Shown piece after piece: positions 49,748-58,880 of a stretch of 64,000 nt of DNA. The position numbers and the translations under genes were made by a program. The stretch's first letter is position 1. Each line of letters opens with the position of its first letter. The notes below the pieces were generated by a model. It saw only the letters and a program-made list of their open reading frames with translations. It made no database searches and was not told the DNA's origin. Source of the DNA: JAVBQG01 sp031549185 (GTDB taxonomy: Bacteria > Synergistota > Synergistia > Synergistales > Synergistaceae); NCBI GenBank assembly GCA_031549185.1, contig JAVBQG010000006.1:88578-152577 (forward strand). The letters are read 5' to 3'.

Positions 49748-50791
49748 ATGAAAAAGGCAGTCGTGTTTTTGTCGATGGTATTGGTTTTATTAACCGCTCA
49801 AACGTCGTTTGCGGCTTACAAATGGCGTGCCGTCACCCACTCCATGCCGGGAACAGAGCAACAGCGCGTGTTCGAAGAGTTTGCACAGACCGTCAAACAA
49901 CTTTCTCGCGGTGAACTCGTCATCGATGTCTACGCCGCCGGGGTTCTTTTCCCAGTGTTTGAGACGTTCGACAATGTCGCCAATGGGCTCGTCGATGCCT
50001 CGATGGTCTTTAGCGCTTATTGGACTGGCAAGGACCCACTCTTCAACTTCTCGACTCGACCGGGCTGCCCGATCGGAACCTTCGCGGAGGCGGCCTATCT
50101 CGATCAGAAGCTTGAGAAGTGGTGGACAAAACTCTACGCCAAACATCGCCTCACGTACCTCGGCTACATGGAGGAGAGTCCGATCTACGAACAGCTCATG
50201 TCCACGGTACCCATCAATAGCATGGCAGACATAAAGGGCAAACGCATCCGTACCTCCGGCTTTAGCGCCATGTTCTATCGCAATATGGGGGCGACGACCG
50301 TCTCTCTCTCAGGGCCAGAGCTCTACACTGCCTTCCAGACGAAAAACATCGACGCAGCGGAATTTACTTTCTGGGACGAGAACATGAAAATGGGCTTTCA
50401 CGAAGTCGTGAATTACGTTGTCGACCCCGCCATCCACAACGGAACCTGCGATTACGCGCCTCTCGTCGTCAATCCCAAGAAGTGGGGCGAATTGCCCCAA
50501 CACCTGAAAGATATTGTCATAGTCGCACGAGACCGTGCCCGTCTTGCCTCGGCCTTGATTTTGGTAGACGAACTCAAGGCCCGCGAAAAGTGGAAGGCGT
50601 TGCCTAATATGAAAATCATTCGCTGGAGCGAGAAAGACCTGAAAGCAGCGCGCGCGCTCGGGATGAAAATGATTGTGGAGGAAGCCAACAAATCGGCCGA
50701 GGGCAAGCAATTCCTCGAGACATATCGGAACACGTTGAACGAACTCGGCTATACGGACGAGGCCAAAGTACTCGGTTACAAAAAGAAATAG
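49748..50791 (+). CDS. TRAP transporter solute-binding protein (DctP-like)
   Basis: 347 residues from the ATG at 49748 (GGGGAGG upstream) with a signal peptide ending near SFAAYKW. GTEQQRVFEEFAQTVKQLSRGELVIDVYAAGVLFP and MADIKGKRIRTSGFSAMFYRNMGATTVSLSGPELYTAFQTKNIDAAEF carry the conserved Arg that usually salt-bridges a carboxylate ligand. The ligand is therefore likely an organic or amino acid with a carboxylate, consistent with the pathway genes upstream. A bidirectional terminator follows. Confidence 0.9.
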   Translation: MKKAVVFLSMVLVLLTAQTSFAAYKWRAVTHSMPGTEQQRVFEEFAQTVKQLSRGELVIDVYAAGVLFPVFETFDNVANGLVDASMVFSAYWTGKDPLFNFSTRPGCPIGTFAEAAYLDQKLEKWWTKLYAKHRLTYLGYMEESPIYEQLMSTVPINSMADIKGKRIRTSGFSAMFYRNMGATTVSLSGPELYTAFQTKNIDAAEFTFWDENMKMGFHEVVNYVVDPAIHNGTCDYAPLVVNPKKWGELPQHLKDIVIVARDRARLASALILVDELKAREKWKALPNMKIIRWSEKDLKAARALGMKMIVEEANKSAEGKQFLETYRNTLNELGYTDEAKVLGYKKK

Positions 50792-50834
50792 AGCATGGTA
50801 TTCAATCGCAATCGATTGAATAATCTAGAAAACA

Positions 50835-50882
50835 AAACCGGCATGGCGGCCAGATCGTACTCCTAGACGATCATGCCGGTTT
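50835..50882. terminator. Bidirectional terminator between the TRAP operon and the activase gene
   Basis: AAACCGGCATG pairs with CATGCCGGTTT (50835-50845 and 50872-50882), with an inner GATCGT/ACGATC stem, followed by CTTTT. It sits between convergent genes and can stop both. Confidence 0.8.
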
Positions 50883-50926
50883 CTTTTCCAGTTAATACTC
50901 TGTAATTTCTCGACCAGCTTGACCGT

Positions 50927-53900
50927 TCACGCCCGCGCCGTTGCCATCAGCAGTTTGATCCGGTTCAATTGGTTGACCGTGCTGACGCTGGCGTCGTAGT
51001 CGAGGGCGAGGATGTTCGCGCCCTGGTAGCGACGCTTGAGCTCCTTGATCGCGCCCTTGCCGGTGATGTGGTTCGGTAGGCAGGCGAACGGCTGGATGCA
51101 GAGGACGTTCTTCACGCCGCTCTCGATCAGCCGCATCATCTCCGAGGTGAGAAGCCACCCCTCGCCGCCCTGGTTGGCCGCCGAGACCATCGTCTCCGCC
51201 TTCGCCTTGAGGTCATAGATTCCGTGGATATCGCCGAAACGCGTACCCTCGAGCGCCTCGTTCATCGGTCTGCGCATCCGCTCCAGGACCCCGATACCGA
51301 ATTGTCCGAACAGCCTCGGCAGCAAAGGCCCGGACAGTCTCTGATTCGCATAGACGGGGTCGATCAGGCAGTAGAGCAGGAAGCTCGCGAGGTCCGGCAC
51401 GACGGCCTCCCCTCCCTCGCTCTCGATGATCTCCACCAGGCGCTCGTTTGCGTTCGCGTGGTACTTGACCAGGATCTCGCCCACGATGCCGACGCGCGGG
51501 CGCGGCGCCTGGTCGATCGGCAACGCCGCGAAGTCGCGCACCATCTCGCGCACGTCGCGTTTGAAAATACGCCAGCTCCCCTTCGTCACATTCTCGCGGC
51601 ACTTGGCTACCCAATGGTCGTAGAGCCTGTTCGCGCTCCCCTTCTCCAGCTCGTAGGGACGCGTACGCAGTATCAGCCTCATCATCATGTCGCCGTACAG
51701 CAGCCCCAGCAGCGAGCGCCAGAACCCCATGGCCGTAAACGGAAATTTCTCCGCCTGTCCGTCGGCCTGCGCGTTTGCGGCCAGAATTTTCACACCCCTG
51801 TAACCCGCCTCGTCGAGCGCTCGGCGCAGCAGCGGCACGTAGTTGCTCGCGCGGCAGGCGCCGCCCGTCTGCGCGTACAGGCAGTCCGTCGTCGCCGGGT
51901 CGTACGCCCCGCTCTCGAACGCGTGCAGGAATTGTCCGACCACGACCATCGCCGGGTAGCAGGCGTCGTTGTTCACGTACTTCAAGCCCAGCTCGATCGC
52001 CTCGCGCGATCCCTCCGGCAACACCCGGAAGTCCAACCCCTCGCTCTGCATCGCCGTCTCCAGAAACTGAAAGTGATGCGACGACAACGGCGGACAGAGG
52101 ATCGTGCGCGTGAGGACCTCACCCCCGGCCCCTCTCCGAAACCGAGAGGGGAGCTCTCTAAGCTGCCCTTTTCCGCTTTGCTCCCCCTCTCCGCTTTGGG
52201 AGAGGGGGCTGGGGGGTGAGGTCGGGGTGTGGGGCAGGGCCCCACGGTTTTCATCTTTCCGCACCGCCGCGAGCAGCGAGCGGATGCGGATTTTCACGGC
52301 GCCGTTGTTCTTGCCCTCGTCGATCTTGATGAGGGTGTGGAGTTTGCCGTGGTCTTCGAGCAGGCTGGCCGACTGGTCGGCGCTGATGGCGTCGAGGCCG
52401 CAGCCGAAGGAGTTGAGCTGCACCATGTGCAGGTCCCTGCAGTCCGGATGTCGTGCGATCGCGGTCGCCGCCCGGTAGAGGCGCGAGTGATAGACCCACT
52501 GATCCACGACGCGGAGGGGGTCGACGCCGCCGAGGTCGTCGGCCTTGTGGCAGATCGAGTCCTCGGTGAGGACGGCGACGCCGTAGCCGTTGATCAGCTC
52601 GGGAATGCCGTGATGCGCCTCGGGGTCGAGGTGGTAGGGATGCCCGGAGAGGGCGACGCCGAGGCCGCCGTGCTCGCGCATGTAGGCCAGCGCCGACTCG
52701 CCGTAACGCTCCACATCGCGCTTAAAAACCGCCTGTTCTGCGTACGCCGCGTCGAGCGCCGACTCGATCTCGCCGCGGGAGATGCCGAACTCGGAGAGGA
52801 GGGGCATCAGCTCGCGCATCATCGCGCCCCGCGAATCAATGGGGAGGAATGGGTGCAGGAAGCGCACGCCGGGCGCACGGAGCTCGTCGATGTTGAGCCA
52901 GGCGACGTCCGGGTAGCCGGCCACCACGGGACAGTTGAAGTGCTGGTGCGCGTCCGGAAATTCGCGCGATTCCTTCTGCACGCCGGGGTAGAAGATCCGC
53001 GTGACGCCCCTGTTCACGAGGTCGATCAGGTGGCGGTGCGCCAGCTTCGCCGGGTAACAGACGGTCTGCGAGGGGATCGTGTCGATGCCGAGCTGTTCGT
53101 CTGGCCTCTCCGAGGAGAGCTCCACGCGGAAACCCAGCTTCGTGAAGAGCGTGAACCAGAGGGGATAGTTCTCGTACATGTTGAGGACGCGCGGCATGCC
53201 GATGACACCCCTCGTCGCCTGCGTCTCGTCGAGCGGCTCATAATAGTCGAAGAGCCTCGCGTACTTCATGGCATAGACGTTTGGCGGCAGGACGGTATCT
53301 CTGCCGGACGGCGCACCCCGCTCGCAGCGGTTGCCCGTGACGTAGGCGGTGCCGTCGTCGAACCGCGTGGTGGTGAGGATGCAGCGGTTGCCGCAACCCT
53401 TGCAGCGCGCCGTCGTTGCCTTCGCTTCGAACGAATCGAGGGACGCCGCGTCCGCCAGCGTGCTCGCACCCCCCGACCAGCGGTCGCGCGCGAGGAGGCC
53501 CGCGCCGAAGGCGCCCATCAGCTCGGAGATCTCGGGGCGGACGACCTCGCGGCCCGTGATCAGCTCGAACGCGCGCAGCAGCGCGTCGTTCTTGAAGGCG
53601 CCTCCCTGGACGACGATGCGGCTGCCGAGCTCGTCGACGTTGCGAATCTTGAGGACCTTGTAGAGCGCGTTGCGCACCACGGAGTATGCGAGTCCCGCCG
53701 AGATGTCGCGGACGCTCGCCCCCTCCTTCTGCGCCTGACGCACGCGCGAGTTCATGAAGACCGTGCAGCGCGAGCCGAGGTCGACGGGCATCATCGAACT
53801 CTCCGCGGCCGTGGCGAACTCCTGCGTCGTGAGGCCGAGCGATTCGGCGAAGCTCTGCAGAAAGGACCCGCAACCGGAGGAGCAAGCCTCGTTCAGGAAT

Positions 53901-55222
53901 ACGCGGCGGACCACTCCGTCCTGCACGCCGAGACATTTCATGTCCTGCCCGCCGATGTCGATCACGAACTCCACGCCCGGCTGCACGAACTCCGCGGCGC
54001 GGGCGTGCGCCACCGTCTCGACCTCTCCCTCGCCGACACCGAAGGCCGCCTGGATCAATTTCTCGCCGTAGCCGGTGACGCCGCTGTTGCGAATTTTCAC
54101 GCCGGCCGGCAACGCGGCATAGAGTTCGCGCAACGAATCGCGCACGGCGCCGAGCGGGTCGCCGCCGCCGCCCGCGCGGTAGCGCGAGAAAAGAAGCTCG
54201 CCCTCCGCGCCGATCAAGACGACCTTGGTCGTCGTGGAGCCGACGTCGACCCCGAGAAACGCGTCGCCCTGGTAGTTCTTCAATTCTACGCGACGGACGC
54301 GATGTTCGCCGTGGCGAGACTTGAACGACTCGCGGGCCGCCTCGTCGATGAAGAGCGCGGGCAATACATTGACCGACGCCTCGCGCGGGCGCGAGAAAAA
54401 CCGCGCCGCCTTCTCGTGCAGGTCGCAGAGATCGATCGCGCCGTTCTTCTTGCCAAGGATCGCCGCGCCGATGGCCACGAACAGGTGCGGGTTTTCGGGG
54501 AAGATACACTGCTCCGGCGCGAGCGCCAGCGTCTCCGCAAAGCGCTTGCGCAGCTCGGAGAGGAAGTAGAGGGGCCCGCCGAGGAACGCCACGTTGCCGA
54601 CGATGCGCCTGCCGCAGGCAAGCCCGCTGATCGTCTGATTCACCACCGCCTGGAAGATCGACGCGGCGATGTCCGCGCGAGAGGCGCCGTCGTTCAGAAG
54701 CGGCTGTACGTCCGTCTTCGCGAACACACCGCAACGCGAGGCGATCGGATAGATCGTACCGTAGTTTTTTGCCAGCTCGTTCAAGCCCGCCGCGTCGGTG
54801 CCCATCAGCGCCGCCATCTGGTCGAGGAACGCGCCGGTCCCGCCCGCGCAGGTCTCATTCATGCGCTGGTCGACGCCCCCCTTGTCGAAGAACGTCAGTT
54901 TGGCGTCCTCCCCACCGAGCTCGATACAGACGTCGACATTCGGCAGATAGCGCCCGATGCTGGTCGAGCAGGCGATCAACTCCTGCGCGAACGGAATCTC
55001 GATCCCTTCGGCAAGCGCGATGCCGCCTGATCCGGCGACCGCCATCGTAATTTTGGAATCTCCATAAGTTCGCCGGATCTCGCCCATCAATTCGTCCGCT
55101 GCCGCGCGGATGTCGGCGAAATGCCGGGTATAACGGCTGTACAGGACGCGATCGCTCGCATCCAGTACGACCGCCTTCGCGGTCGTAGAACCGATATCGA
55201 GACCCACATGCAATAAAGACAC
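50927..55222 (-). CDS. Giant 2-hydroxyacyl-CoA dehydratase activase (BadF/BadG-type, two ASKHA domains, DUF2229, dehydratase-like C-terminus)
   Basis: 1431 residues from a GTG at 55222 with AAGGAGG eight bases upstream. Two ATPase (ASKHA) domains are visible: GLDIGSTTAKAVVLD...NETCAGGTGAFLDQM...SRCGVFAKTD (about 5-290) and GVDVGSTTTKVVLIG...NEACSSGCGSFLQ...SRCTVFMNSR (about 320-590). The cysteines ligate a [4Fe-4S] cluster at the dimer interface in the family. RCKGCGNRCILTTTRF is a further Cys-rich motif (about 605-620). A DUF2229-type part (MPRVLNMYENYPLWFTLFTKLGF onward) and HgdB-like C-terminus follow. Such proteins inject electrons by ATP hydrolysis. A palindromic repeat (52116-52222) is translated within the C-terminal half. 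Partner dehydratase unknown. Confidence 0.9.
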   Translation of the reverse strand: MSLLHVGLDIGSTTAKAVVLDASDRVLYSRYTRHFADIRAAADELMGEIRRTYGDSKITMAVAGSGGIALAEGIEIPFAQELIACSTSIGRYLPNVDVCIELGGEDAKLTFFDKGGVDQRMNETCAGGTGAFLDQMAALMGTDAAGLNELAKNYGTIYPIASRCGVFAKTDVQPLLNDGASRADIAASIFQAVVNQTISGLACGRRIVGNVAFLGGPLYFLSELRKRFAETLALAPEQCIFPENPHLFVAIGAAILGKKNGAIDLCDLHEKAARFFSRPREASVNVLPALFIDEAARESFKSRHGEHRVRRVELKNYQGDAFLGVDVGSTTTKVVLIGAEGELLFSRYRAGGGGDPLGAVRDSLRELYAALPAGVKIRNSGVTGYGEKLIQAAFGVGEGEVETVAHARAAEFVQPGVEFVIDIGGQDMKCLGVQDGVVRRVFLNEACSSGCGSFLQSFAESLGLTTQEFATAAESSMMPVDLGSRCTVFMNSRVRQAQKEGASVRDISAGLAYSVVRNALYKVLKIRNVDELGSRIVVQGGAFKNDALLRAFELITGREVVRPEISELMGAFGAGLLARDRWSGGASTLADAASLDSFEAKATTARCKGCGNRCILTTTRFDDGTAYVTGNRCERGAPSGRDTVLPPNVYAMKYARLFDYYEPLDETQATRGVIGMPRVLNMYENYPLWFTLFTKLGFRVELSSERPDEQLGIDTIPSQTVCYPAKLAHRHLIDLVNRGVTRIFYPGVQKESREFPDAHQHFNCPVVAGYPDVAWLNIDELRAPGVRFLHPFLPIDSRGAMMRELMPLLSEFGISRGEIESALDAAYAEQAVFKRDVERYGESALAYMREHGGLGVALSGHPYHLDPEAHHGIPELINGYGVAVLTEDSICHKADDLGGVDPLRVVDQWVYHSRLYRAATAIARHPDCRDLHMVQLNSFGCGLDAISADQSASLLEDHGKLHTLIKIDEGKNNGAVKIRIRSLLAAVRKDENRGALPHTPTSPPSPLSQSGEGEQSGKGQLRELPSRFRRGAGGEVLTRTILCPPLSSHHFQFLETAMQSEGLDFRVLPEGSREAIELGLKYVNNDACYPAMVVVGQFLHAFESGAYDPATTDCLYAQTGGACRASNYVPLLRRALDEAGYRGVKILAANAQADGQAEKFPFTAMGFWRSLLGLLYGDMMMRLILRTRPYELEKGSANRLYDHWVAKCRENVTKGSWRIFKRDVREMVRDFAALPIDQAPRPRVGIVGEILVKYHANANERLVEIIESEGGEAVVPDLASFLLYCLIDPVYANQRLSGPLLPRLFGQFGIGVLERMRRPMNEALEGTRFGDIHGIYDLKAKAETMVSAANQGGEGWLLTSEMMRLIESGVKNVLCIQPFACLPNHITGKGAIKELKRRYQGANILALDYDASVSTVNQLNRIKLLMATARA
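52116..52222. repeat. Palindromic repeat, family A, copy 2, inside the activase gene
   Basis: ACCTCACCCCC...CCCCTCTCC-GAAACC-GAGAGGGGAGC at one end is mirrored by GCTCCCCCTCTCCGCTTTGG-GAGAGGGGG...GGGGTGAGGT at the other. The arms match the repeat at 20667-20831. It is read in frame by the activase as about 40 residues (approx. 995-1037; SPPSPLSQSGEGEQ, then SRFRRGAGG), a low-complexity segment foreign to the family. Confidence 0.75.
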
Positions 55223-55344
55223 GGAGCCAGCCTCCTTCGATAAACCCATTCACGCCAGGGGGCTTCCAAAAAGCCCTTCCTGTCGTCCTTAAACACCCTT
55301 TTTTCAAATGGACAGGGGAACGAACGGTGTATCGGAGGTCGGTT

Positions 55345-55707
55345 CTATTTTCTGGACACCATGTTGGATTGCGGAGTGGCAGACTGTTCCTTGCCGATAG
55401 CGATGATCCATGCGGAGAAGATGAGAAGCACAAGTATGTCCTTTGCGGAATCGGAGACCATCCGGCCGGTTACGAGGGACAAAATGACGCTCGAAAGATC
55501 CGGATATTCCGACCCTTCGCGGCCAAATCGCAGCAACGTGCCTTCATTGGTATCGGTAATCGTCCCAATGATCGAGGCGGTACTCGAAGCGAGAAGGTCG
55601 GAGGGCAGATTCTGCAAAGAGGGCACTGACAGCGAAGCCTTGAGCGTAAGCAACGCCACGATCAACGCGATCGCGTAGAACTTTTTCTGTAATACGACGT
55701 GAAACAA
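55345..55707 (-). CDS. Small membrane protein of unknown function
   Basis: 120 residues from a TTG at 55707 behind GAGGAGGGGG; the open frame extends to 55743. An N-terminal hydrophobic helix (FYAIALIVALLTLKASLS), a polar middle part with GTITDTNEGTLLRFG and a second helix (DILVLLIFSAWIIAIG) give a two-helix or signal-plus-anchor topology. I recognise no family. It lies between the activase gene and a DUF2628-like membrane protein on the same strand. Confidence 0.55.
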   Translation of the reverse strand: MFHVVLQKKFYAIALIVALLTLKASLSVPSLQNLPSDLLASSTASIIGTITDTNEGTLLRFGREGSEYPDLSSVILSLVTGRMVSDSAKDILVLLIFSAWIIAIGKEQSATPQSNMVSRK

Positions 55708-55749
55708 TGCCCCCTCCTCCTTCCTTTGGATAAATGATAACACAAAATG

Positions 55750-56298
55750 TCAACCGAGGCCAGAGAGGACGGAGAAGAGGCCGATCGCTCCCAGAACGGT
55801 GCCCAGGATTACGATCGCCACGATCAGCGACAGGGCGTAGCAGAGAACGGCGACCCAGATGGCCCAGCTGTTGTATCCGCCGAGCCTGGCGAGCGAGCGG
55901 TGCATCTCCTCGGCCGGCCTGTCCGGGTAACCGGCGATGTCGAGGTCCCCGATGAATTTCTTGCAGTACAGATATTTGGCGGTAACGCCGCAGCCGATGT
56001 TGACGAGAAGTCCGACCAGCGGAATGGGGACGAACCACAGGACGACAGTCGGGATCAGAAGAAACAGGCCCGTTTTGGTCATCTTGCGGTAGAAGAAATA
56101 AAACGCTCCGCCGATGAACGCCCACCAACTCCACGTCGCCGTGAAGACCAGCCTGCTGCCCTCGATGCATTTTCGCAAGGCGTCGTAATAAATGTCGACC
56201 TTGTCGGACGTCCCCAGATGCGTGAGCAGAAGAGAACGCACATCGTTCGACTCCCGCATCCTTTTATCCAGCGCGTTCACCACTTGAAAATCCGCCAT
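55750..56298 (-). CDS. DUF2628-like membrane protein
   Basis: 182 residues from the ATG at 56298 with GAGGAG seven bases upstream; the frame stays open to 57492 only as antisense of arnT. About four helices: ATWSWWAFIGGAFYFFYRKMTKTGLFLLIPTVVLWFVPIP is the typical DUF2628 core (Trp-rich helix then YRK). The C-terminal helices are WAIWVAVLCYALSLIVAIVILGTVLGAIG. Role unknown in the family; cytoplasmic membrane location expected. It diverges from the arnT operon. Confidence 0.75.
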   Translation of the reverse strand: MADFQVVNALDKRMRESNDVRSLLLTHLGTSDKVDIYYDALRKCIEGSRLVFTATWSWWAFIGGAFYFFYRKMTKTGLFLLIPTVVLWFVPIPLVGLLVNIGCGVTAKYLYCKKFIGDLDIAGYPDRPAEEMHRSLARLGGYNSWAIWVAVLCYALSLIVAIVILGTVLGAIGLFSVLSGLG

Positions 56299-56424
56299 GA
56301 CACACAGCTCCTCTCGCCCTCTGCAGTATACATGAAAAGCACGGCGTAAAAAAAATTCCTTCATTTTTCCTTCATGAAAACCCGTTATATTGGGGTGAAA
56401 TTTATCAATCGGAGGATCTCGCGC

Positions 56425-58101
56425 GTGGATCGCAAAAAATACGTCGCCCTTCTCTTCTGCTTCTACCTGCTCTGTTATTTTTTGCCGCTCGGCGCACGCG
56501 ACCTCACGATCCCGGACGAAACGCGCTATGGTGAGATTCCCCGGGAGATGCTGGAGAGCGGAAATTGGGTTTCTCCGCACCTGAACGGCGCCCGTTATTT
56601 CGAAAAACCCGCCTTCGGCTACTGGATACACGCCGGCGCCATCCGCCTGCTCGGTGAGAATAATTTCGCGGTGCGCTTCCCGTCCGCTCTGGCCGTCGGC
56701 CTCACGGCGCTGTCGATCCTTCTGCTCCTGCGGTTTGGATTGCCCGGTGAACGCGGGAAGAATATCCGCGGGGAGGAGCTCTCCGCCGCGATTTTTCTCT
56801 CTTCGCTCGGCGTCTTCGGCATCGGCAACATGGCCGTGCTCGATAACCTCTTCTCTTTTTTTACAACGGGAACCGCGATCTGCTTTTTCCTCGCCACTGA
56901 GTCCCTGCGCGGCTCTTCGAAAGAAAAAGTCCTCTGCGCGGCCGCGGGCCTCTTCTGCGGGCTCGCCTTTCTGACCAAGGGCTTTTTGGCGTTCGCCCTG
57001 CCGGCCGTGATTTTCGTGCCATACCTCCTGTGGATCCGGCGCTCCTTCGATATCCTTCGCATGGCGTGGTTCCCCCTTCTCACGGCAGCGTTCGTCGCCT
57101 TGCCGTGGGCGATCGCGATCCACCTCCGGGAGCCGGATTACTGGCGCTTCTTCTTCTGGAACGAACACATCCGCCGTTTCCTGTCCGGGAACAGTGCGCA
57201 GCACATCCGCCCGTTCTGGTTTTTCTTCCTCGTCGGCCCCCTTCTCGCCCTCCCCTGGTCGTTTTTCGCACCCGCTGCGGTCGCCGGTCTGCGGACACGG
57301 GCATCGGCCAAGGACGGAAGAGAGCGCCTGGTGAGATTCTGCCTCTGCTGGCTTCTCTTTCCATTCCTGCTCTTCTCGGCCTCCAGCGGCAAGCTGCCGA
57401 CCTACATACTCCCATGCATGCCCCCCTTCGCTCTGTTGGCGGCGGTGGGCCTCTCCTGCCTCGCGCACGAAAGTCTGGGAAAATCCTGCCATAGGAGTGT
57501 GTACGCAAATATCGCTTTTTTCTCGGCGCTCATGTTAATATTCTCTTACGTTCAGCTCTTCGGATACGACGGCTTCCGCCCTTACATGCACGGATGGAAG
57601 GCGGTCATGGTTTGGGATTGCTTCGTTTTTTTCACGCTGTTCTGCCTCTGGGCGAACCGCGCCGAGGAGCTGCAGAAAAAAATCGTAAGAATCGCGCTCG
57701 CTCCCGTTTTGCTCTTCGTCTCGATCAACCTTCTCGTCCCGGACCTGACGCTGGAGATGAAGATGCCGGGCGCCTTTATCGAAAAATACAGCGGGGAAAT
57801 TCCCCGCGACACGATCGTAATCACGGAAGAGGAGACGGCTGGGGCCGTCTGCTGGTATCTGAAGCGGGAGGACGTCTATATTCTCGGCGGCGCGGGAGAG
57901 CTCGGCTACGGGCTCGACCGCGAGGGCGAAGGAAGGAATATCGGCGTGGACGAGGCCTCCCTGTTGATCGAGAGGCACCCCGGAAAAGTCCTGCTCCTCG
58001 CCAGAAGCAAAACGCTCGATCGATGGAAGGCCGAGTTGCCGCCGTCGATCGAGGACGAACGCAGCGGTTTCTCCGGGTACTTCGCGTTGCAGAGGTATTG
58101 A
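56425..58101 (+). CDS. ArnT-like lipid-linked glycosyltransferase (4-amino-4-deoxyarabinose transferase family)
   Basis: 558 residues from a GTG at 56425 with GGAGG nine bases upstream. The N-terminal helix is followed by DLTIPDETRYGEIPREMLESGNWVSPHLNGARYFEKPAFGYW, the periplasmic loop with the essential Asp/Glu (DE) of GT83/GT39-type transferases. A dozen hydrophobic segments and a C-terminal extracytoplasmic domain follow. ArnT moves L-Ara4N from undecaprenyl phosphate to lipid A phosphates, giving polymyxin resistance. Here it heads an operon with a two-component system and UDP-glucose dehydrogenase, which supports envelope glycosylation; the sugar transferred is not certain because arnBCAD genes are absent. 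Confidence 0.85.
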   Translation: MDRKKYVALLFCFYLLCYFLPLGARDLTIPDETRYGEIPREMLESGNWVSPHLNGARYFEKPAFGYWIHAGAIRLLGENNFAVRFPSALAVGLTALSILLLLRFGLPGERGKNIRGEELSAAIFLSSLGVFGIGNMAVLDNLFSFFTTGTAICFFLATESLRGSSKEKVLCAAAGLFCGLAFLTKGFLAFALPAVIFVPYLLWIRRSFDILRMAWFPLLTAAFVALPWAIAIHLREPDYWRFFFWNEHIRRFLSGNSAQHIRPFWFFFLVGPLLALPWSFFAPAAVAGLRTRASAKDGRERLVRFCLCWLLFPFLLFSASSGKLPTYILPCMPPFALLAAVGLSCLAHESLGKSCHRSVYANIAFFSALMLIFSYVQLFGYDGFRPYMHGWKAVMVWDCFVFFTLFCLWANRAEELQKKIVRIALAPVLLFVSINLLVPDLTLEMKMPGAFIEKYSGEIPRDTIVITEEETAGAVCWYLKREDVYILGGAGELGYGLDREGEGRNIGVDEASLLIERHPGKVLLLARSKTLDRWKAELPPSIEDERSGFSGYFALQRY

Positions 58102-58193
58102 CGATTTCTGAAGGGCAAAGATTATGAGCCGCCCTTGCTTCAATCAGCGCCTCCCCAGATGCGAATTCAACTTCTGATAAAGAGGTCTTGCGC

Positions 58194-58880
58194 ATGAAAA
58201 TTCTGATCGTGGACGACGATTGCTCGCTGCTCGAACAGCTCAAAGCGGCTCTTGAAAAGCAGGATTACGCCGTCGAGACGACCGAGGACGGGAACAGGGC
58301 CCTGGAGGTTCTCTTCGAAGAACCCTTCGACCTCGTGGTGCTCGACATCATGATGCCCGAGCTCGACGGGCTGTCGCTTCTGCGCGAAATCCGCAAAGCG
58401 GATAGCTCCATCCCCGTCCTGATGCTGTCGGCAAGGGGCGACACCGAGGATCGCGTACGCGGACTCGACCTCGGCGCCGACGACTATCTGCCCAAGCCGT
58501 TCTCTCTGAACGAGTTGGGCGCCCGTATTCGAGCCCTTCTCCGGCGTAAAGGCGTACAGGGGGATCAGGTCTTGCGCGTACGCGGCCTGGAACTCGACAC
58601 GGCGAGGAGGGAGGTCCTTCGAGATGGCGCGCGGATCGACCTGACGCCGAAGGAGTTCGCGATTCTCGAATTTCTCCTCTACAACAAGAACCGGGCCGTT
58701 TCGCGCTTCAACCTGGCCGAACACGTCTGGCAGGACGACTTCGACCCCTTCGATATGTCCAACTTTATGGACGTACACATCAAAAACCTGCGCCGAAAAA
58801 TCGAGGGCGATCAAGCACAGGAGAGGCTGATCCAGACCGTTCGGGGCGTCGGGTACATCGTGAAGGACGAGGGATTTTGA
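58194..58880 (+). CDS. OmpR/PhoB-family response regulator
   Basis: 228 residues from the ATG at 58194 (AGAGG upstream). The receiver has the acidic pocket VDDD, the phospho-acceptor D51 in LVVLDIMMPELDG, and K in LPKPFS. The winged-helix effector LTPKEFAILEFLLYNKNRAVSRFNLAEHVW ends with RRKIEG...IQTVRGVGYIV. The gene overlaps the kinase gene by 4 bases, so they form a two-component pair analogous to PmrAB. Likely target: its own operon including the transferase. Confidence 0.92.
   Translation: MKILIVDDDCSLLEQLKAALEKQDYAVETTEDGNRALEVLFEEPFDLVVLDIMMPELDGLSLLREIRKADSSIPVLMLSARGDTEDRVRGLDLGADDYLPKPFSLNELGARIRALLRRKGVQGDQVLRVRGLELDTARREVLRDGARIDLTPKEFAILEFLLYNKNRAVSRFNLAEHVWQDDFDPFDMSNFMDVHIKNLRRKIEGDQAQERLIQTVRGVGYIVKDEGF

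Noticed and set aside
52229..55030. 933-residue open frame on the + strand opposite the activase gene
   Set aside because: It is arginine/alanine/valine/glutamate-rich antisense translation of a high-GC gene, has no family motif, and the minus strand encodes clear ASKHA and DUF2229 motifs.
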